A stretch of DNA of 64,000 bases from Agrobacterium tumefaciens (GTDB taxonomy: Bacteria > Pseudomonadota > Alphaproteobacteria > Rhizobiales > Rhizobiaceae), in assembly GCF_017726655.1 (NCBI RefSeq), contig NZ_CP072309.1, positions 1,608,501-1,672,500 on the forward strand, written 5' to 3'. How positions within the stretch are numbered: the first letter of the stretch is position 1; the number at the start of each line of letters is the position of its first letter. Below, piece by piece: positions 63,262-64,000 of the stretch. A model generated the notes under the pieces. It had not been told where the DNA came from and ran no database searches. It was given only the letters and a program-made list of their open reading frames with translations. The position numbers were made by a program, and so were the translations under genes.

Positions 63262-64000
63262 TGCAAACACCGGCACTGCCGCGAAAACCGGCGGTTTCAG
63301 TCTCAGTGCCATGCTGCGCTCACCGCTTGCCCTGCCGCTGGCGGGTCTGATTGTTGTATCCATCCTCATGGGGCTTGCGAGCGACAATTTCTTCAGCGTC
63401 AACAACATCATGAACGTCCTGCGGCAGGTTTCCGTCGTCGGCATTCTCGCCGTTGGCATGACCTTCGTCATCCTCACCGGCGGCATTGACCTGTCGGTCG
63501 GGGCTGTCATGGCGCTTATCGGCACGCTGTCTGCCGGCCTCATGGTGAACACTGGCCTCTCGCCCGCAATTGCGCTGCCGGCCGGCCTGTTCATCGGTCT
63601 GGGCATCGGCATTTTTAACGGGGCGCTTGTCGCCTGGGGCAAGATGCCGGCGATCATTGTCACGCTCGCCACCATGGGCATGGCGCGTGGCCTCGGCCTC
63701 ATCTATTCCGGCGGCTACCCCGTCAGCGGCATTCCGAGCTGGATTTCCTGGTTCGGTGTCGGCCGTATCGGTGTGGTTCCCGTCCCTGTCGTCATCATGG
63801 TGGTGATCTACGGCATTGCCTGGGTACTATTGCAGCGGACCGCATTCGGCCGCCACGTCTATGCCCTCGGCGGAAACGAGTTGGCGGCCCGACTTTCTGG
63901 CGTGAAGACCCAGCGCGTCAAGCTTGCCGTCTATGGCATCTCCGGCGTCACGGCAGCTTTCGCCGCGCTGATCCTCACCGGTCGCCTTATGAGTGGCCAG
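63251..64000 (+). CDS. Sugar/polyol ABC transporter permease (partial, runs off the window)
   Basis: The first 250 codons of a ribose-type permease. Membrane helices begin at [19 protein letters not shown] (about 21-39), and the family motif [13 protein letters not shown] (about 77-89) and [18 protein letters not shown] (about 131-148) are present; the EAA-like loop [21 protein letters not shown] (split) lies near residues 197-218. It forms the membrane channel of the transporter. The reading frame is open at the window end, so length and C-terminus are unknown. The start overlaps the ATPase gene. Confidence 0.92.
   Translation, partial: MSLDANTGTAAKTGGFSLSAMLRSPLALPLAGLIVVSILMGLASDNFFSVNNIMNVLRQVSVVGILAVGMTFVILTGGIDLSVGAVMALIGTLSAGLMVNTGLSPAIALPAGLFIGLGIGIFNGALVAWGKMPAIIVTLATMGMARGLGLIYSGGYPVSGIPSWISWFGVGRIGVVPVPVVIMVVIYGIAWVLLQRTAFGRHVYALGGNELAARLSGVKTQRVKLAVYGISGVTAAFAALILTGRLMSGQ

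Noticed and set aside
1..64000. tRNA, rRNA, CRISPR arrays, insertion sequences, prophage or integrase genes
   Set aside because: None was recognised on reading either strand: no direct-repeat arrays, no transposase-like proteins and no tRNA-like cloverleaf I could support.

Overview
The window looks like an alphaproteobacterial (Rhizobiales) replicon, most likely Agrobacterium or a close Rhizobium. The reasons are high G+C coding sequence, tight operons with ATGA start/stop overlaps, many catabolic transporter/regulator cassettes, and a curdlan-type crdA-crdS-crdC locus. I see no rRNA, tRNA, CRISPR array, insertion sequence or phage gene. Almost everything is chromosomal-type accessory metabolism in short regulated cassettes.

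Layout. (1) 0.2-10.7 kb: quality-control and envelope genes: a prolyl-tRNA editing domain protein, a CnoX-type thioredoxin/TPR chaperone, a Lon-substrate-binding-domain protein, a Trm112-like protein, then a large periplasmic alpha-2-macroglobulin overlapping pbpC. (2) 10.9-18.6 kb: an ECF sigma/anti-sigma pair next to two divergent lipid-modification operons. One holds an FAD oxidoreductase, DUF1365, a cyclopropane-synthase family methyltransferase, DUF2147 and DUF2177. The other holds DUF1295 and a second methyltransferase. The shared intergenic region carries two back-to-back copies of the same ECF-type promoter, TGAAAC-N17-CGTAT. (3) 18.7-21.7 kb: a three-gene phosphorelay: CHASE3 histidine kinase, single-domain response regulator, receiver-HWE-type kinase. 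(4) 21.7-26.7 kb: an aromatic ring-cleavage cassette (intradiol dioxygenase, HpaH-like hydratase, HpaI-like aldolase, a binding-protein domain without signal peptide), divergent from a GntR regulator and a TIM-barrel isomerase-like gene. (5) 27.0-31.9 kb: crdASC curdlan locus. (6) 32.1-39.3 kb: single genes (dihydroxyacetone kinase, Lrp regulator with a divergent cystathionine gamma-synthase family enzyme, DUF2161 protein, MYG1-family protein, GlxA-type regulator). (7) 39.3-45.8 kb: soxBDAG-glyA for sarcosine demethylation. (8) 46.1-55.7 kb: a VOC protein and an eight-gene minus-strand operon pairing a TRAP transporter with an acyl-CoA ligase, thiolase, two SDRs, an IclR regulator and a double PPC-domain protein; its substrate is unknown. 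(9) 56.2-58.1 kb: MFS exporter and TetR regulator sharing three operator palindromes. (10) 58.4-64.0 kb: xylitol-type dehydrogenase, AraC regulator and a sugar/polyol ABC transporter that runs off the window end.

The most interesting parts are the ECF-controlled lipid-modification divergon with its duplicated promoters, the chimeric ortho/meta ring-cleavage cassette with matching operators inside both promoters, and the TRAP/CoA operon of unknown substrate. All functional calls come from reading motifs and translated sequence; no database search was run.
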